From: Methylohalomonas sp034521715
GTDB lineage: Bacteria; Pseudomonadota; Gammaproteobacteria; Methylohalomonadales; Methylohalomonadaceae
Length of the DNA: 64,000 nt
Assembly (NCBI GenBank): GCA_034521715.1
Contig: JAXHLY010000003.1
Coordinates: 1 to 64,000, forward strand
Direction of reading: 5' to 3'
A program made the translations under genes and the position numbers. This document shows positions 27,621-37,529 of the stretch, in pieces (position 1 is the stretch's first letter; every line of letters begins with the position of its first letter). Under the pieces are notes generated by a model. It did no database searches, was not told the origin of the DNA, and worked only from the letters and a program-made list of their open reading frames with translations.

Positions 27621-28845
27621 AGGGCGATGCGTAATGTTTGTGGATGTACCTGGTTCCAGTTACGTATTGCTTCTGCATCGATTGAATCATCGACGACCGT
27701 GACATGACCCATCTTGCGGAAGGGTCTCGAGTCGGCCTTGCCGTGGATCTGCGCGGCCACGCCCTCGATGGCAAGCGCTCTCGTCGATGCCCTCGACAAT
27801 CGTGCGGCCAGTGTAACCGTTTTCGCCGAGCAGGTTGATCATGACGGCGGGCTTCAGCTGCTCGGTCGAACCGCGGCGGCAGGCCGGTAATGGCCCGGAT
27901 CTGCTGCGCCGAACTGGTCGGTGACGCAGGCCTCGATGGTGTAATGCCCGGAATTGTGCGTGCGCGGTGCGATTTCATTGACCAGCATGCGGCCGTCCCT
28001 TCGCCAGGGTACAGCTCAATGCCGAACACGCCGACGCCCTCGATGGCCTCGACGGTCTTGACGGCCAGGTTCCTGTGCGGCTTTTGCCTGGCCCTTGTCG
28101 ATGCGTGCCGGTGCGATCAATTGATCGAGAATGTTCGCCTCGATATCGAAGACCATTTCCACGACCGAGGATCAGACGCGCGTTTCGCCATCCAGGCCGC
28201 GTGCGACCAGCATGGCCGCGAGTCCTCTTCGCGGTCGACGCATTCCTCCAGCAGACTCGGCACCGGCGGGATGCGAATCCGGCTTGCTGTCGTCCTGGAA
28301 GATCTCGACACCGCGGCGGCTCAGGAGCTTGCCGCGCTGCGGCCTTCTGTACCAGCGGGTAGCCGAATTCGGCCAGCGACTTCCGGCGTCGGGTCTTCCA
28401 GTTCGATGAACTTGCCGGTGGCGATGCCGCGATCTTCCAGTAATCGCGTCCCGGGTCAGCTTGTTCCTGGATGACCGCCAGCAGGTGCGGCGAGGGCAGA
28501 ATGCGAAAGCCCTCGTCGAGCAGTTTTTGCCAGTGCCTCGCTGTCGATGGTCTCGATATCGAACGTGGTGACATCACACAGCTCGGCCAGCTCGCGCAGC
28601 TTGGCCGGGTCGAAAAAGTCACCGACGATCTGGTGACCGGCCACCTGCCCGGCGGGCGAGTTCGGGGTGGGGTCGAGCACGATGGCGGCGAAGCCGAGCT
28701 GGGTGGCCTTGCGGACCATCATGCGGCCAAGCTGGCCGCCGCCGATAATCCCGATGCGGGCCAGCGGGAAAGGCAGGGCCTTGCCGGCAAGGGGCAAGGA
28801 AGACTGTTTGCTGCTCATGAATTTGTCCGTGGAAAAACCAGCCAT
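27600..28845 (-). CDS. purK: N5-carboxyaminoimidazole ribonucleotide synthase, frameshifted, C-terminus at the join
   Basis: Start at 28845 or 28818 (MSSKQSSLPLAG). ARIGIIGGGQLGRMMVRKAT is the classic PurK dinucleotide-like opening, then PTPNSPAGQVAGHQIVGDFF, LAELCDVTTFDIETIDSEAL and LLDEGFRILPSPHLLAVIQ. Across at least three shifts follow AEFGYPLVQKA, RRGVEIFQDD and, near the C-terminus, HGKADSRPFRKMGHVTVVDD. PurK is an ATP-grasp enzyme that makes N5-CAIR from AIR, bicarbonate and ATP in purine synthesis. purE is not adjacent. The protein lacks a normal end because the contig changes organism within or just after it. Confidence 0.88.
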
Positions 28846-28925
28846 TATAGCGGACCGGGCGGGAAAATGCCGACATCTGACTTGCCGGCTTTGCGAGGCG
28901 GGTCAATGGATCGCCGATGATAATC

Positions 28926-29200
28926 GGCTCCCACAGGGGTTCAGAGAAGTTCCTGATCTGGTGGGAGCGGATTGTATCCGCGATAGTTGATGAATCGCCG
29001 ATATAATTGGCTCCCACAGAGGTTCAGAGCATCTCCTGGTATCGTGGGAGCGGATTGTATCCGCGATTTTGTCTGGTAATAATCGCCGCTGGTAATCGGC
29101 TCCCACAGGGGTTCAGAGCATCTCCTGGTATCGTGGGAGCGGATTGTATCCGCGATTTTGTCTGGCAATAATCGCCGCTGGTAATCGGCTCCCTCAGAGG
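28926..29200. repeat. Tandem repeats (83-89 bp) built from REP-type hairpins
   Basis: Copies start at 28926, 29009, 29098 and, partial, 29187 (spacing 83, 89, 89). Each unit opens with ggctcccaca, is followed 30 bp later by the complementary gtgggagc, and then by the hairpin gcggat-tgt-atccgc. The hairpins are at 28961-28983, 29044-29066 and 29133-29155. The same core occurs singly at 40688-40710. The array fills the gap between serB and purK and contains no gene. Confidence 0.92.
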
Positions 29201-29217
29201 AAGGGTACCCCTGGCCG

Positions 29218-29901
29218 TTACAGCTCATCCGCGGTCAGCAGCCACGACAGCAGGCCGAACAGGTCGGCGTGGGGATAATAGAGTGCTGCCCGGCTCTCGA
29301 CGGCCGGGCGCCGGACAACGCCGCCGAAACCGATGAAGTCCACGCCCGCGGCGGCAGCCTCCAGGTCGGTGACACCATCGCCGATCAATACGGCGTGGCT
29401 GCCGTCACCGATCATCTCGCTGCAAGCGGCTGCCTTGCCATGTTGACGCGTCAGCGGTGAAGTCCGATCGTAATCCCGGTAATTGCCTGCCTCGTCGAAC
29501 AGTAGGTTTACGGCATGCAGCCGTTCGGACGGTATGTCGAGCACACCGGCGAGCGGCAACAGTGCCTGGTGTATGCCGCCGCTGAGTACATGTACCTGCT
29601 TGCCGCGTTCATGTAATGCATGGATCAACTCGACGGCACCGGTGACGATCTGATCGCAATACTCGCCGCCGAGCCAGTTCACGCTATCGAGATCCGGCTG
29701 CAGCCGTGCCAGCCGATCGGCATAGGCCTGTTCGAAATCGATCTCGCCGTTCATTGCCGCCTCGGTCAACGGCCGCAGCTGCTCGGCCAGTCCGGCGCGT
29801 TCGGCAAGACGATCCAGTCCTTCCATGCGGCACAGCGTACTGTCGCAATCGAACAGGATCAGGTCATACGGCGGACCCTGATGGGTGGCCGGCGCGGTCA
29901 C
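29218..29901 (-). CDS. serB: Phosphoserine phosphatase-like HAD phosphatase
   Basis: A clean 227-residue protein. Motif I is LILFDCDSTLCRMEGLDRLA, motif II VHVLSGGIHQALLPLAG, the Lys is in RQHGKAAACSEMI and motif IV is AVLIGDGVTDLEAAAAGVDF. The HAD subclass I cap and the SGG after motif II fit SerB, which removes phosphate from phosphoserine in the last step of serine synthesis. The start overlaps the end of serA by 4 bp (ATGA), which supports the assignment and shows translational coupling. Confidence 0.9.
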   Translation of the reverse strand: MTAPATHQGPPYDLILFDCDSTLCRMEGLDRLAERAGLAEQLRPLTEAAMNGEIDFEQAYADRLARLQPDLDSVNWLGGEYCDQIVTGAVELIHALHERGKQVHVLSGGIHQALLPLAGVLDIPSERLHAVNLLFDEAGNYRDYDRTSPLTRQHGKAAACSEMIGDGSHAVLIGDGVTDLEAAAAGVDFIGFGGVVRRPAVESRAALYYPHADLFGLLSWLLTADEL

Positions 29902-31481
29902 AGGCTGATCTGCAGGGCCTTGTCGATGGCGGGCAGTGTCCGGATCTGCTGCAGTAATTCCGCTGTGGGCTCATTGGCGGTCTGGAATACCGCAATGGCG
30001 CGGTCGGTATCCGGAACGATACCCAACTGCATGCGCGAGATGTTGATACCGGCGCCGCCCAGCAGTGTGCCCAGCGTGCCCATGACGCCGGGCCTGTCCT
30101 GATGGCGGGTTATGAGGATATGGCCTTCGAGACAGGCCTCGACTTCATAGGCATTGATACGCACAAGCCGGGGATGCTGTTCGTCAAACACCGTACCTGC
30201 CAGGGTAATGGTTTCACTGTTGCCGCGGCCGGTGACTTCCACCAGCGACAGGTAGGACTGGCATTCCCGGTGCGGCTTTCGTCGAGTTCGATACCCTGGC
30301 GCCTGGCCAGGGCCCAGGGCATTGACGCGATTGACGTTGGTATCGACGACCTCGCTCAGAAAGCCGGCCAGCGCTTCCGTCGCGATCACGGCCGGGTCGA
30401 GATCAGCGAGATGGCCGCGGAGTTTTACCTGCAGCCCGGTCAGCGGTTCATTGATCATTTCCGCCAGCAGCTGGCCGAGGCGATGCACCAGCAATAGATA
30501 GGGTTGCAGGCGCGCAAGTTCACTGGCCCTGATGGTCGGCAGGTTGATGGCGCTGATTGCCTGACCGCTATGCAAATAAGTCATGACATTGCGTGCGATC
30601 TCGCTGCCGACGGCCACCTGCGCCTCGTGTGTCGAGGCACCGAGGTGCGGCGTGAAGACGATGTTATCCAGACCGAGCAGAGGCGAATCCGCCGGCGGTT
30701 CATTACTGAAAACATCCAGGGCCGCACCGGCAATGCGCTTTTGGCTCAGGGCCTCGTAAAGGGCCTCGTCATCCACCAGTTCGCCACGCGCACAGTTGAT
30801 CAGCCTTGCATGCGGCTGCATGAGCGCGAGATTCTGTTCGTTAACGATATGCCGGGTCTTCTGGTTGGCCGGACAGTGCAGTGTGATGAAGTCAGCGCCT
30901 TGCAGCAGCTGTTCCAGGCCGGCGCCGACGACACCCTGTTCCTTCAGTACGGCATCGGTAACAAATGGATCGTGTACGATGACATTCATCTGCAAGGCCA
31001 GGCAACGCGCCGCAACCAGCCTGCCGATAGTACCGTAGCCGATAATGCCGATGATTTTGCCGGCGATTTCGGTACCGGTATAGCGGCTGCGCTGCCATTC
31101 GCCTGCGCGTACCGAACGATCCGCCGCCGGCAGGTGCCGGCAAAGCGATAACAAATGACCAATGGTCAGCTCGGCCGTTGTGGTCGCATTGGCATTGGGT
31201 GTGTTCAGTACGACAATGCCACGTTCGGTAGCCGCATTGACATCAATATTGTCGACACCGATGCCTGCGCGGCCGATGACTTTCAACTGATCGGCGGCGT
31301 TGATCGCCGCCGCCGTCGCCCTGGTGCCACTGCGCACGATGAGTGCATCCATTCCCTGTATGCGCTCAATCAGTGCCGCCTCATCCAGTCCTTTCGCCGT
31401 TTGTACTTCGACATCAGACCGGGATTGCAGGTATTCGAGGCCTTCGGCGGCCAGCGGGTCCGCCACCAATACGTGGTACAT
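29898..31481 (-). CDS. serA: D-3-phosphoglycerate dehydrogenase
   Basis: A 527-residue protein in one open frame. The NAD domain has GKIIGIIGYGTIGRLVAARC; active-site signatures are INCARGELVDDEALYEAL and FTPHLGASTHEAQVAVGSEI, and an ACT domain closes it (HILITRHQDRPGVMGTLGTL). It has the long SerA form with an intervening domain. Residues around GPGQAPGYRTRRKPHRECQS are read out of frame: the next frame gives LARRQGIELDESRTGNASPT, the expected sequence, so two compensating indels lie at about 30240-30310. SerA starts serine synthesis from 3-phosphoglycerate. It lies 15 bp after gcvP. Confidence 0.95.
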   Translation of the reverse strand: MYHVLVADPLAAEGLEYLQSRSDVEVQTAKGLDEAALIERIQGMDALIVRSGTRATAAAINAADQLKVIGRAGIGVDNIDVNAATERGIVVLNTPNANATTTAELTIGHLLSLCRHLPAADRSVRAGEWQRSRYTGTEIAGKIIGIIGYGTIGRLVAARCLALQMNVIVHDPFVTDAVLKEQGVVGAGLEQLLQGADFITLHCPANQKTRHIVNEQNLALMQPHARLINCARGELVDDEALYEALSQKRIAGAALDVFSNEPPADSPLLGLDNIVFTPHLGASTHEAQVAVGSEIARNVMTYLHSGQAISAINLPTIRASELARLQPYLLLVHRLGQLLAEMINEPLTGLQVKLRGHLADLDPAVIATEALAGFLSEVVDTNVNRVNALGPGQAPGYRTRRKPHRECQSYLSLVEVTGRGNSETITLAGTVFDEQHPRLVRINAYEVEACLEGHILITRHQDRPGVMGTLGTLLGGAGINISRMQLGIVPDTDRAIAVFQTANEPTAELLQQIRTLPAIDKALQISL

Positions 31482-31496
31482 AACTGTCTCCTGGAG

Positions 31497-34439
31497 TCAG
31501 TGATTTGCCGCGAGCTGTTCCGGCTCGGGTTCTTCTTCTTGCTGGTACGCGGAGGGCGGCGGGCAGGTACAGATCAATTCGCGATCACCGGCCATGTTGT
31601 CGATGCGTGTCACTGGCGGCCAGTACTTGTCCTGGTGCTGTTCGCTGAGTGGGAAGAACGCCCGTTCGCGCGAATAGGCAAACGGCCAGTCATCCGCGAG
31701 CAGTAATTCGTGCGTGTGCGGTGCGTTTTTCAGTGAATTGTTTTCGCGATCGGCCTCGCCGCGCTCGACCATGGCGATTTCTTCACGGATCCGGATCATG
31801 GCTTTGCAGAAATGATCCAGTTCACTCTGGCTTTCACTTTCCGTGGGCTCGATCATCATCGTGCCCGGCACAGGAAATGAAATGGTCGGCGCGTGGTAAC
31901 CATAATCGATCAGCCGCTTGGCCACATCCTCGACGGTGATTCCGGTAGCATCCTTGGTCGGTCGCAGATCGATAATGCATTCATGTGCAACCAGACCATT
32001 CTTGCCGGTGTAAAGCACCGGGTAATGGGGTGCCAGTTTTCCGGCGATGTAATTGGCATTGAGGATCGCGATCTGTGTCGCCCGCGTCAGGCCGTTGCCG
32101 CCCATCAAGGCAATATAGGCCCAGGCGATCGGCAGTATGCCGGCCGAGCCCCAGGGCGCGGCCGCCACGGTGCCCACGGTGGCGGCTTCCCCCACGGCCG
32201 GATTGACGCCGTCGACGACCGGATGATCCGGCAGGTAGGGTGCCAGGTGTGCGGCGACACCGATCGGTCCGGCACCCGGCCCGCCGCCGCCATGCGGAAT
32301 ACAGAAAGTCTTGTGCAGGTTGAGATGGCAGACATCGACGCCAATGGCGGCCGGGCGGCAGATGCCGACCATCGCGTTCATATTGGCGCCGTCCAGGTAA
32401 ACCTGGCCACCGTGTTCATGCACGATGCTACAGACATCGACAATGGATTCCTCGAACACGCCATGGGTTGAGGGATAGGTGATCATCAGTGCCGCCAGTT
32501 CCTGTGCATGTTGCGCAGCCTTGGCCCTGAGATCATCGACATCCACGTTACCGTGGCTGTCACAGTTCACCACGACGACCTGCATGCCGGCCATGTGGGC
32601 GCTGGCCGGATTGGTGCCGTGCGCCGACGAGGGTATCAGGCAGATTCGCCGCTGCGACTCATTGCGTGCCTCGTGATAGCGGGCGATCGTCAACAGGCCG
32701 GCATATTCACCCTGGGCGCCCGAGTTCGGCTGAAACGAAAACGCCCGGAAGCCGGTGATCTCACATAGCGCGTCCTCCAGTTCCTCGAACAGTTGCTGAT
32801 AGCCCTGGGCCTGATCCAGTGGCACGAACGGATGGATGGCGCTGAACAGCTGATAGGTGACCGGCAGCATCTCGATGGTTGCGTTCAGTTTCATGGTGCA
32901 GGAACCGAGCGGGATCATGGAGCGATCCAGCGCGATGTCACGGCTGGCGAGCCGCCGCAGGTAACGCAGCATTTCGGTTTCCGAGTGATAGCGGTTGAAG
33001 ACCGGGTGCGTGAGGATATCGTCGGTACGGCGCAGGCCGTTTTCCAGCGTGCCCTTGATATCCTCGTCGATGGCGCTGACGTCGAAGTTCAAATCGCGCT
33101 GATGTGGCGCGAAAACCGACCATAGTTTGCCCAGGTAACTGCGGCGGGAAGTCTCATCGAAGGTGATGCCGAGATGATCCGCATCATGCACCCGCAGGTT
33201 GAAACCGGCCTCGCGCGCCCTGGCCGCCAGCCGCCGTGCCATGCCAGGCGCCCGGATCGTGACCGTGTCGAAAAAACGGTCCGTGGTGATCTCGTAGCCG
33301 AGCTGGCAGATACCACGGGCGAAAATCAGCGCCATGCGATGGACGCGTTCGGCGATGGTCATCAGGCCCTTGGGCCCGTGGTAAACGGCATACATGCCCG
33401 CGATTACGGCCAGCAGCACCTGCGAGGTGCAGATGTTGCTGGTCGCCTTCTCGCGGCGGATATGCTGCTCGCGTGTCTGCAGCGCCATGCGCAGTGCCGG
33501 TTGGCCGCGCGTGTCCCGCGACACGCCGATGATGCGGCCGGGGATCTGGCGTTTATGCTGCTCCCGGGTGGCGAAAAACGCCGCGTGGGGGCCGCCATAG
33601 CCCAGGGGCACTCCGAATCGCTGGGTACTGCCGACGGCGATGTCGGCCCCCAGCTCGCCGGGGGCGCGCAGCATGACCAGTGCCAGCGGATCGCAGGCGA
33701 CCGTGACCAGCGCACCGGCGTCATGCGCACGATCAATAGCGCCCGCGAGATCGGGGATACCGCCGCCCGAGCCGGGATACTGCACCAGCGTGCCGAAGCA
33801 GTCTGGCGGGACATCAGCGTCAGCGGGCCGGGTGACGATTTCGATACCCAGCGGCCGGGCCCGTGTCCGTAACACGGCCAGTGTCTGTGGATGGCAGCCC
33901 GTATCGACGATAAAGCGATTGCCTTTTTTGGCATTGATCCGCTTTGACATCATCATTGCCTCGGCAGCCGCGGTGGCTTCATCCAGTAGCGAGGCATTGG
34001 CAACGGGCAGGCCGGTCAGGTCGATGATCATCTGCTGGAAATTCAGCAGCGCCTCGAGCCGGCCCTGGCTGATCTCGGCCTGGTAGGGCGTGTAGGCTGT
34101 ATACCAGCCGGGATTTTCCAGTACATTGCGTTTGATCACATTGGGCATGATGGTGTCGCTGTAACCCATGCCGATCATGCTGATCAGTGACCGGTTGCGG
34201 TTACGCATGCGGCGCAGGTAATCCTCGATGACGCGTTCACTGCGCGCGGTTTTCAGATCCAGCGGCCGTTCGAGGCGGATATGTTCCGGCACGGTGGCAT
34301 CGATCAGTGCTTCAACGGAATCGAAACCGAGGTAGGCGAGCATGGCCGTGATCTGTTCGCGATTCGGACCGATGTGCCGGCGAATGAAATCACCGGGTGT
34401 TTCCAGTTCCGTGAGTGGCAATTGTTGCACTGTTTCCAT
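31497..34439 (-). CDS. gcvP: Glycine dehydrogenase (decarboxylating), P protein
   Basis: A 980-residue single-chain P protein. I chose METVQQLPLTELETPGDFIR at 34439, not the longer frame at 34481, because the latter would start inside gcvH and the 34439 ATG has an AGGAGCAGG element just upstream. Landmarks: RRHIGPNREQ, GYSDTIMPNVIKRNVLENPG, ANASLLDEATAAAEAMMM, DPLALVMLRAPGELGADIAV, HLNLHKTFCIPHGGGGPGAG (PLP lysine in LHKTF) and ATVGTVAAAPWGSAGILPIA. The P protein decarboxylates glycine and passes the aminomethyl group to lipoyl-H protein. The frame is clean. gcvT, gcvH, gcvP and serA run together. Confidence 0.97.
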   Translation of the reverse strand: METVQQLPLTELETPGDFIRRHIGPNREQITAMLAYLGFDSVEALIDATVPEHIRLERPLDLKTARSERVIEDYLRRMRNRNRSLISMIGMGYSDTIMPNVIKRNVLENPGWYTAYTPYQAEISQGRLEALLNFQQMIIDLTGLPVANASLLDEATAAAEAMMMSKRINAKKGNRFIVDTGCHPQTLAVLRTRARPLGIEIVTRPADADVPPDCFGTLVQYPGSGGGIPDLAGAIDRAHDAGALVTVACDPLALVMLRAPGELGADIAVGSTQRFGVPLGYGGPHAAFFATREQHKRQIPGRIIGVSRDTRGQPALRMALQTREQHIRREKATSNICTSQVLLAVIAGMYAVYHGPKGLMTIAERVHRMALIFARGICQLGYEITTDRFFDTVTIRAPGMARRLAARAREAGFNLRVHDADHLGITFDETSRRSYLGKLWSVFAPHQRDLNFDVSAIDEDIKGTLENGLRRTDDILTHPVFNRYHSETEMLRYLRRLASRDIALDRSMIPLGSCTMKLNATIEMLPVTYQLFSAIHPFVPLDQAQGYQQLFEELEDALCEITGFRAFSFQPNSGAQGEYAGLLTIARYHEARNESQRRICLIPSSAHGTNPASAHMAGMQVVVVNCDSHGNVDVDDLRAKAAQHAQELAALMITYPSTHGVFEESIVDVCSIVHEHGGQVYLDGANMNAMVGICRPAAIGVDVCHLNLHKTFCIPHGGGGPGAGPIGVAAHLAPYLPDHPVVDGVNPAVGEAATVGTVAAAPWGSAGILPIAWAYIALMGGNGLTRATQIAILNANYIAGKLAPHYPVLYTGKNGLVAHECIIDLRPTKDATGITVEDVAKRLIDYGYHAPTISFPVPGTMMIEPTESESQSELDHFCKAMIRIREEIAMVERGEADRENNSLKNAPHTHELLLADDWPFAYSRERAFFPLSEQHQDKYWPPVTRIDNMAGDRELICTCPPPSAYQQEEEPEPEQLAANH

Positions 34440-34440
34440 T

Positions 34441-34820
34441 TTATTCCTGCTCCTGAATGAATGTTTGATATGCCGCTTCATTCATAAGGTTGTCCAGTTC
34501 CGATTGATCGGATGGCTTGAGCCGGATGAACCAGCCACCATTAAGCGGTTCCTGATTGATCAGCTCGGGCGTGTCATTCAGTGTTTCATTCACCGCGGTG
34601 ACCGTGCCGCTGATGGGCATCTTGATATCACTGGCCGCCTTCACGGATTCGACCACAGCCGCTTCCTCGCCGGCATTGACTTCGCGGCCGGTTTCCGGCA
34701 GCTCGACATACGCACATCCCCGAGTTGATCCTGGGCGAAATCGGTAATACCTATTACCGCCTCACCGTTGTCTTCCATGCGGACCCATTCATGATCCTTG
34801 CTGAAACGCAGCTCACTCAT
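34441..34820 (-). CDS. gcvH: Glycine cleavage H protein, one frameshift
   Basis: ATG 34820 gives MSELRFSKDHEWVRMEDNGE and AVIGITDFAQDQLGDV. One base is missing near 34716; in the next frame come YVELPETGREVNAGEEAAVV and ESVKAASDIKMPISGTVTAV, where the Lys of ESVKAASD is the lipoylation site. It ends LMNEAAYQTFIQEQE, one base before the gcvP start. The rebuilt length is about 126 residues, normal for GcvH. It carries the aminomethyl group between P, T and L proteins. The indel is probably a sequencing error because gcvT and gcvP are intact. Confidence 0.92.
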
Positions 34821-34843
34821 TCAAATTCCCCTTGGTCTCGGTC

Positions 34844-35992
34844 TTATCGGACGTAACGATGCGGCACAAACGGCAGGTTTGTAGTCCGGACATCAATGGT
34901 GCGGTTACGCTGACTTGCTTTCAGATCTCCGCCACCATAGAGATGGTCTGTCTTCACATAACCCATGGCGATTGGATGTCCGAGTTCCGGGCTGTGCGCG
35001 CCACTCGTCACCTTGCCGGCCTCGTTGCCGTCGCTGTCATACAGAAGCGTGCCGGCTCTCAGTGGCGCACGGCTGTCGGGCAACAGGCCGGTCAGGCGGC
35101 GCCATGGACCGGCTTCGAGTTCGGCAAAAATGCGTGCGCTGCCGGGAAAACCGCCGGCGCGTTCGCCGCCCGGACGTCTGGCACGCGGGATCATCCAGCC
35201 GAGACCGGCCTCCACCGGCGAGGTTGTGGCATCCAGGTCCTGGCCGTAAAGGCAGAGCCCTGCCTCAAGCCGCAGGCCGTCCCGGGCGCCGAGACCGGCA
35301 GGCGCAACGGCCTCGTGATTGAGCAGCTGGCGTGCCAGCGTCAGGGCATGCTCGACAGGCACGGAGATCTCGAAACCATCCTCTCCCGTGTAACCGCAGC
35401 GCGCCACCAGACAGAACTTGCCGGCCAGCATCAGTGCCGCGTGGCGCATGAATGTCAGATCGTGTATACACGGTTGCAGTGACGCCAGCGCCTCGGCCGC
35501 ACGGGGCCCCTGCAGGGCCAGCAGGGCAAACTCGTCAAGCACCTGTATCCGGCACTCGTCGCCGATACGTTCATTGAGCCAGTAAAGGACGGTCTCGCGT
35601 GTCGCGCCGTTGGCAACGATTTCGAAATCATTGTCACGCCGGCGGATGATGAGATCGTCGATGATGCCGCCGTCGTCATTGGTCAGGACGGTGTAACGGA
35701 ACAGCCCCGGCGGCAGGCTAACGAGGTTTGCGGGACAGAGGGATTCCAGCACCTCGGCGGCATGCAAGCCGGTGACGCGCATGCGGTTCATGTGCGAGAC
35801 ATCGAACAGCGAGGCATGGCTGCGCGTGTGACGGTGCTCGGCGAGTATGCCGCCAGGATAATTCAGGGGCATGGAAAAGCCGGCGAAGGGAACGAGTTTA
35901 GCACCCAGCTCGGCATGCAGCTCATGCAGAGCTGTGCGAGCCAGTTCCGGTTCCTCCCGCTCGGCTAACACGGTTGCTTGCATGGTCTTCAC
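34844..35992 (-). CDS. gcvT: Glycine cleavage T protein (aminomethyltransferase)
   Basis: A clean 382-residue protein. It shows ELGAKLVPFAGFSMPLNYPG, HTRSHASLFDVSHMNRMRVT, TNDDGGIIDDLIIRRRDNDF, ARCGYTGEDGFEISVPVEHA, GARDGLRLEAGLCLYGQDLD and the C-terminal SGAHSPELGHPIAMGYVKTD. The start may be M1 at 35992 or M4 at 35983. GcvT transfers the methylene group from the H protein to tetrahydrofolate and frees ammonia. It is the first gene of the gcvT-gcvH-gcvP run. I saw no glycine riboswitch in the 150 bp upstream. Confidence 0.95.
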   Translation of the reverse strand: MKTMQATVLAEREEPELARTALHELHAELGAKLVPFAGFSMPLNYPGGILAEHRHTRSHASLFDVSHMNRMRVTGLHAAEVLESLCPANLVSLPPGLFRYTVLTNDDGGIIDDLIIRRRDNDFEIVANGATRETVLYWLNERIGDECRIQVLDEFALLALQGPRAAEALASLQPCIHDLTFMRHAALMLAGKFCLVARCGYTGEDGFEISVPVEHALTLARQLLNHEAVAPAGLGARDGLRLEAGLCLYGQDLDATTSPVEAGLGWMIPRARRPGGERAGGFPGSARIFAELEAGPWRRLTGLLPDSRAPLRAGTLLYDSDGNEAGKVTSGAHSPELGHPIAMGYVKTDHLYGGGDLKASQRNRTIDVRTTNLPFVPHRYVR

Positions 35993-36140
35993 CCTCTGCA
36001 GCGGTTAGCACGAATGTGGCACTGACAGTGCCTATGATAATAATGTCTGTGGCAGAGTGCCAGTCCTGCCTGTTGAGGAATTTTTCTGTCCGTGATGAAT
36101 GGTATTCATGGACAGTGACTGATGCGGCGATCAACAGGCC

Positions 36141-37318
36141 CTAGTACTCCGGCCGGCGATAACCGCCCGGTATGCCGCGTTTCGACAGCACCAGTTGCCA
36201 TAATTGCAGTTCGCGCGAGCGGAACGCGCCGGCGCAGCAATTGAGATAATATTTCCACATGCGGTAAAAACGTTCGCCGTAGCGCTCGCTGAACTGTGGC
36301 CAGTTGGCATGGAAATTCCGGTACCAGGCCATGAGGGTGCGATCGGTAATCGGGCCCGAAGTTATGCAAGTCTTCCAGCACGAAACGGTATTCCAGTGCC
36401 CGCGTCACGCGGCGCAGCGACGGAATTTCGCCGTTGGGGAAAATATATCTGGCGATCCAGGGATCGGTTTTTACGGTCGGCCGGTGTTTGCCGATGGTAT
36501 GCAACAGGAACAGGCCGTCATCGCTCAGGCAGCGACGGGCAACTTGCATGTATTCCGCGTGGTTCTTGTGGCCGACATGCTCGAACATGCCGAGTGACAC
36601 GATATGATCGAAGCGTTCATTCACTTCGCGGTAATCCTGCAGCCGGATTTCCACCGGCAGGTTACGGCACTCTGACTGTGCCAGTTCGGCCTGTTCTTTT
36701 GAAATGGTGAGGCCGACCACCGTGGCACCGTATTGTTCGGCGGCGTAACGCGCGAAGCTGCCCCAGCCACAGCCGATATCCAGTACCCGCTGGCCGGGTT
36801 GCAGGTCGAGTTTGCGGCAGACCAGTTCGAGTTTGTGTTCCTGGGCCTCGTCCAGGTTGCGGGCCCGGGCCCAGTAGCCGCAGGTATAGACCAGGCGGCG
36901 GTCCAGCATGGCACGGAAAAAGTCATTGCCGAGGTCGTAATGGGCCTCGCCGACCTGGAAAGCGCGGGAAACGGCCTGAAGATTGAAGATCACGCTGCGC
37001 AGGGCTGCTCAGCGCGGCGTTGAGCGTCGGATAGCGCTTGTCGACCTGGGCATGGATAAGCCGGTAGAGGCATTCATCCAGGCGCTCGGCGTCCCACCAG
37101 CCAGCCACGTAGGTCTCACCCACTGCCAGCGAACCGCCCAGCAGGGCGCGGCGGAAGAAGCGCCGGTCGTTAACCTTTATGTCGCAGGGTTGATCGCCGT
37201 TGATATGGATGCCGGCCTCGGTGGCCAGGGACCGGATCCGGTTTGCCCAGAAGCCCGAAACTTCACCCTGTCCCGAAGTTGCAACAGCCTTGTCGAATTT
37301 GGTCGTAGTTTCAGACAT
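36141..37318 (-). CDS. cfa: Cyclopropane-fatty-acyl-phospholipid synthase, two frameshifts
   Basis: ATG 37318 starts MSETTTKFDKAVATSGQGEV and DIKVNDRRFFRRALLGGSLA, GETYVAGWWDAERLDE. After a shift near 36990 the catalytic part follows: VGEAHYDLGNDFFRAMLDRR, LVYTCGYW, LDLQPGQRVLDIGCGWGSFA (SAM site), ERFDHIVSLGMFEHVGHKNH and DPWIARYIFPNGEIPSLRRV. After a second shift near 36355 come MAWYRNFHANWPQFSERYGE and RFYRMWKYYLNCCAGAFRSR. The enzyme adds a methylene from SAM across cis double bonds of membrane lipids, a stress response. Length is normal (about 390 residues). Confidence 0.93.
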
Positions 37319-37529
37319 CTATAAATTAGAACTAATCCAAAACAAATTCTCAACCTGTTCCGGTGCTGATTTTGACCCAGATCAGTTCTGTAAAACAGTG
37401 GCGATCCGGCTGGCCCATCCCGCTCAAATGGTCTAGTTTTAGGAATACGGATACCTTTTCAGGATACTGGCCAGTTTCTCTTTTCGCCATACAATCGGGT
37501 ATGGCCTACAGCCACCGCCAGGAGGAACT

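Noticed and set aside
28926..29200. CRISPR array
   Set aside because: The repeats are 83-89 bp apart with conserved, not unique, spacers. They contain inverted repeats and there are no cas genes nearby.
35993..36140. Glycine riboswitch upstream of gcvT
   Set aside because: The 150 bp before gcvT show no tandem aptamer pattern; the only short inverted repeats are too weak to call.
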